Source: Acanthopleura granulata (Eukaryota; Mollusca; Polyplacophora; Chitonida; Chitonidae). Taken from it: a stretch of 64,000 nt of DNA. Below are positions 63,370-64,000 of this stretch, one piece after another (position 1 is the stretch's first letter; each line of letters opens with the position of its first letter). The DNA lies in NCBI GenBank assembly GCA_016165875.1, contig JABBOT010000080.1, forward strand, positions 7,610,759 through 7,674,758, written 5' to 3'. The notes below the pieces were generated by a model, which was not told the origin of the DNA, searched no databases, and saw nothing but the letters and a program-made list of their open reading frames with translations. The position numbers were made by a program, and so were the translations under genes.

Positions 63370-64000
63370 CTGAAACAAATTATATTTCACCTGTCAAATG
63401 AGTACATGTGGAATACTCACTGTAACACATACACACTCCTTAATTGCCCTTGTATCTTGTCGATTTATCTCGAACACATCAATGGGTTATTTCCATGGCC
63501 AGATTGGTTTGACACTCTTTGGTAAATGTCAGCTCAAAGTGACCCGCTGTACACCCGGCCTCGACATATTTGACAAGGGCAGGTAACTGCATCAGATTTC
63601 CAAAGACAGTGCCACCTTGACGTTGGTTTCAGGCCATCCTTGGCTATACAGAATTTTGCAAAACCTACACGTAACGTCAGAGCAACCTAGGGCTCGGTTT
63701 ACCTGGCTCGAGAACCAAGAGTTGCCAGGTGATGAGTTTCTAACAATACATATACCATAAAACCACAGATGTTACATTTGTCTGGAGCATCTGTGTTGAA
63801 CATACAAGAATTCGACACGTGAAGTGACAACAAACCCACAAGGTTGTCCAGTTGAAACGTCTTTGTATTAATCTGATGATGATAATGTATTTTATACAAC
63901 AACCGGATGATGTGTGATTTCATGCACCATAATGTACATGGAAAATGTGAGAAGCAGAAAACCATTAGACTAAACTTGTGATAGCATCTGGTCCAGGGCT

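Larger units (their letters stand above)
54594..64000. other. 3' flank of CFAP418 and unassigned DNA to the window end
   Basis: The first 2.3 kb holds three different satellite arrays. Beyond 56.9 kb I find repeat R4 copy 2, a SINE-B-like relic, a full SINE-A, a short 18-bp array and a MITE-2 copy. A CFAP418 polyadenylation site cannot be placed. Nothing recognisable in 56900-57840, 58090-60230 or 60850-61800. Reversed AATAAA words near 61250 and a candidate exon at 63283-63369 hint at a minus-strand gene entering from the right, unproven. Confidence 0.5.

Overview
This is eukaryotic nuclear DNA: small exons with GT/AG borders, long AT-rich introns, and many dispersed repeats. The abundance of TACATGTA-type motifs and of a tRNA-derived SINE whose body reads CCACCATAATGCTGGCC and whose tail reads ATTCTTGAGTACGG-GTAAAACACC suggests a marine mollusc. 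That is inference from remembered repeat style, not a database match.

Three genes can be assembled exon by exon, plus one partial gene. (1) 1005-1117, plus strand: the last coding exon of a cytosolic sulfotransferase whose other exons lie left of the window. (2) 7422-14203, plus: a complete five-coding-exon cytosolic sulfotransferase (297 aa), so the left end is part of a tandem SULT cluster. (3) 46621 down to 20653, minus: a complete seven-exon VAMP-associated protein (VAPA/VAPB type, 249 aa; MSP domain, coiled coil, C-terminal membrane anchor) with a 15.5-kb first intron. (4) 47098-54593, plus: a complete six-exon CFAP418 (C8orf37) homologue, 177 aa. Genes 3 and 4 are head to head, with 476 bp between start codons and an NRF1-like palindrome between them. 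All three complete genes keep reading phase across every junction and end at a family-typical C-terminus.

The rest is intron and intergenic DNA full of transposon relics: at least two tRNA-derived SINE families with a shared tail, several MITE families (three flanked by TTAA), a 1.2-kb hAT-like element inserted inside an older MITE, a decayed LINE reverse transcriptase, and several satellite arrays. The most unusual pieces are (a) a ~64-bp degenerate array in sulfotransferase intron 2 whose last unit is the acceptor and first codons of the next exon, itself split by another transposon; (b) a cluster of unrelated minisatellites (42, 21, 33 and 23 bp) in and just after CFAP418; and (c) a SINE body amplified four times in tandem as exact 111-bp units.

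The last 10 kb (54.6-64 kb) has no gene I can name; one short candidate exon on the minus strand near 63.3 kb is flagged. No prokaryotic, viral, rRNA, stand-alone tRNA or CRISPR feature was found.
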